Assembly: GCA_964596775.1 (NCBI GenBank)
Contig: CAZQVN010000111.1
Span: forward strand, 1-5,822
From: CAZQVN01 sp964596775
Lineage (GTDB): Bacteria > Eisenbacteria > RBG-16-71-46 > JABDJR01 > JAWXBZ01
Reading direction: 5' to 3'
Length of the DNA stretch: 5,822 bases
Shown: piece after piece, positions 5,691 to 5,822 of the stretch
How positions within the stretch are numbered: position 1 is the first letter of the stretch
Layout: each line of letters begins with the position of its first letter
Translations under genes and position numbers: made by a program
The notes under the pieces: model-generated
Seen by the model: only the letters and a program-made list of their open reading frames with translations
The model's database searches: none
Told to the model about the DNA's origin: nothing

Positions 5691-5719
5691 TTGACATCCC
5701 GAGGTCGGGACGGTAAGTT
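5691..5719 (+). promoter_or_regulatory. Candidate promoter of the tRNA-fMet gene
   Basis: A perfect TTGACA (5691-5696) is followed by a 17-nt spacer and TAAGTT (5714-5719), a 3/6 match to the -10 consensus. Transcription would start near 5726, about 20 nt before the tRNA. The spacing and the perfect -35 resemble the eno promoter in this window. The weak -10 leaves some doubt. Confidence 0.5.
5697..5710. repeat. Inverted repeat within the tRNA promoter spacer
   Basis: TCCCGA (5697-5702) and TCGGGA (5705-5710) are reverse complements around GG, and fill most of the space between the -35 and -10 hexamers. The same six-bp half-sites occur in the larger dyad before eno (3754-3759 and 3765-3770), there separated by 5 nt instead of 2. 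A bound protein here would block the promoter. The differing spacing argues against a single shared operator. Confidence 0.35.
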
Positions 5720-5745
5720 CTTCGGGCTTCAAAAAACAATAATGA

Positions 5746-5822
<77 letters not shown>

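Overview
This window is GC-rich bacterial DNA with a conventional gene layout. It holds five protein genes and one tRNA gene. Long spurious reading frames on the opposite strands reflect the base composition. Three things point to an uncultivated GC-rich, two-membraned bacterium rather than a model species. The first is a secreted HEXXH protein whose visible end resembles the FlgD-like / sorting-type tails common in FCB-group and candidate-phylum bacteria. The second is an ECF sigma factor and zinc-finger anti-sigma pair followed by a bactofilin-like membrane protein. The third is the eno-ftsB linkage. A lineage such as Candidatus Eisenbacteria or a relative would fit, but that is a low-confidence guess from gene content alone.

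Left part, minus strand. A secreted putative zinc metallopeptidase starts at 804 and runs off the left edge without a stop. Upstream of it lies a three-gene operon transcribed leftwards, in the order ECF sigma factor (3639-3061), membrane anti-sigma factor (3033-2332), bactofilin-like repeat protein with a multi-pass membrane domain and a Pro/Ala-rich tail (2318-1032). The gaps are 27 and 13 nt. The likely logic is an envelope-signal circuit: the anti-sigma factor holds the sigma factor at the membrane, and the third protein is a candidate sensor, partner or effector.

Middle, 3640-3899. This divergent control region separates the sigma operon from enolase. It holds a candidate ECF-type promoter facing left, a direct repeat of a 9-mer with a 20-bp period, a perfect dyad with 10-bp arms, and a sigma-70-type promoter facing right.

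Right part, plus strand. Enolase (eno, 3900-5195) has all catalytic residues. Its stop overlaps the start of a small FtsB/DivIC-family division protein (5192-5647). An initiator tRNA-fMet (5746-5822) with its own promoter and an encoded CCA ends exactly at the right edge.

No CRISPR array, insertion sequence, phage gene, toxin-antitoxin pair or defence system is visible. Most of the window is core or common regulatory content. The least explained items are the third gene of the sigma operon, the partial peptidase, and the dyads near the eno and tRNA promoters.
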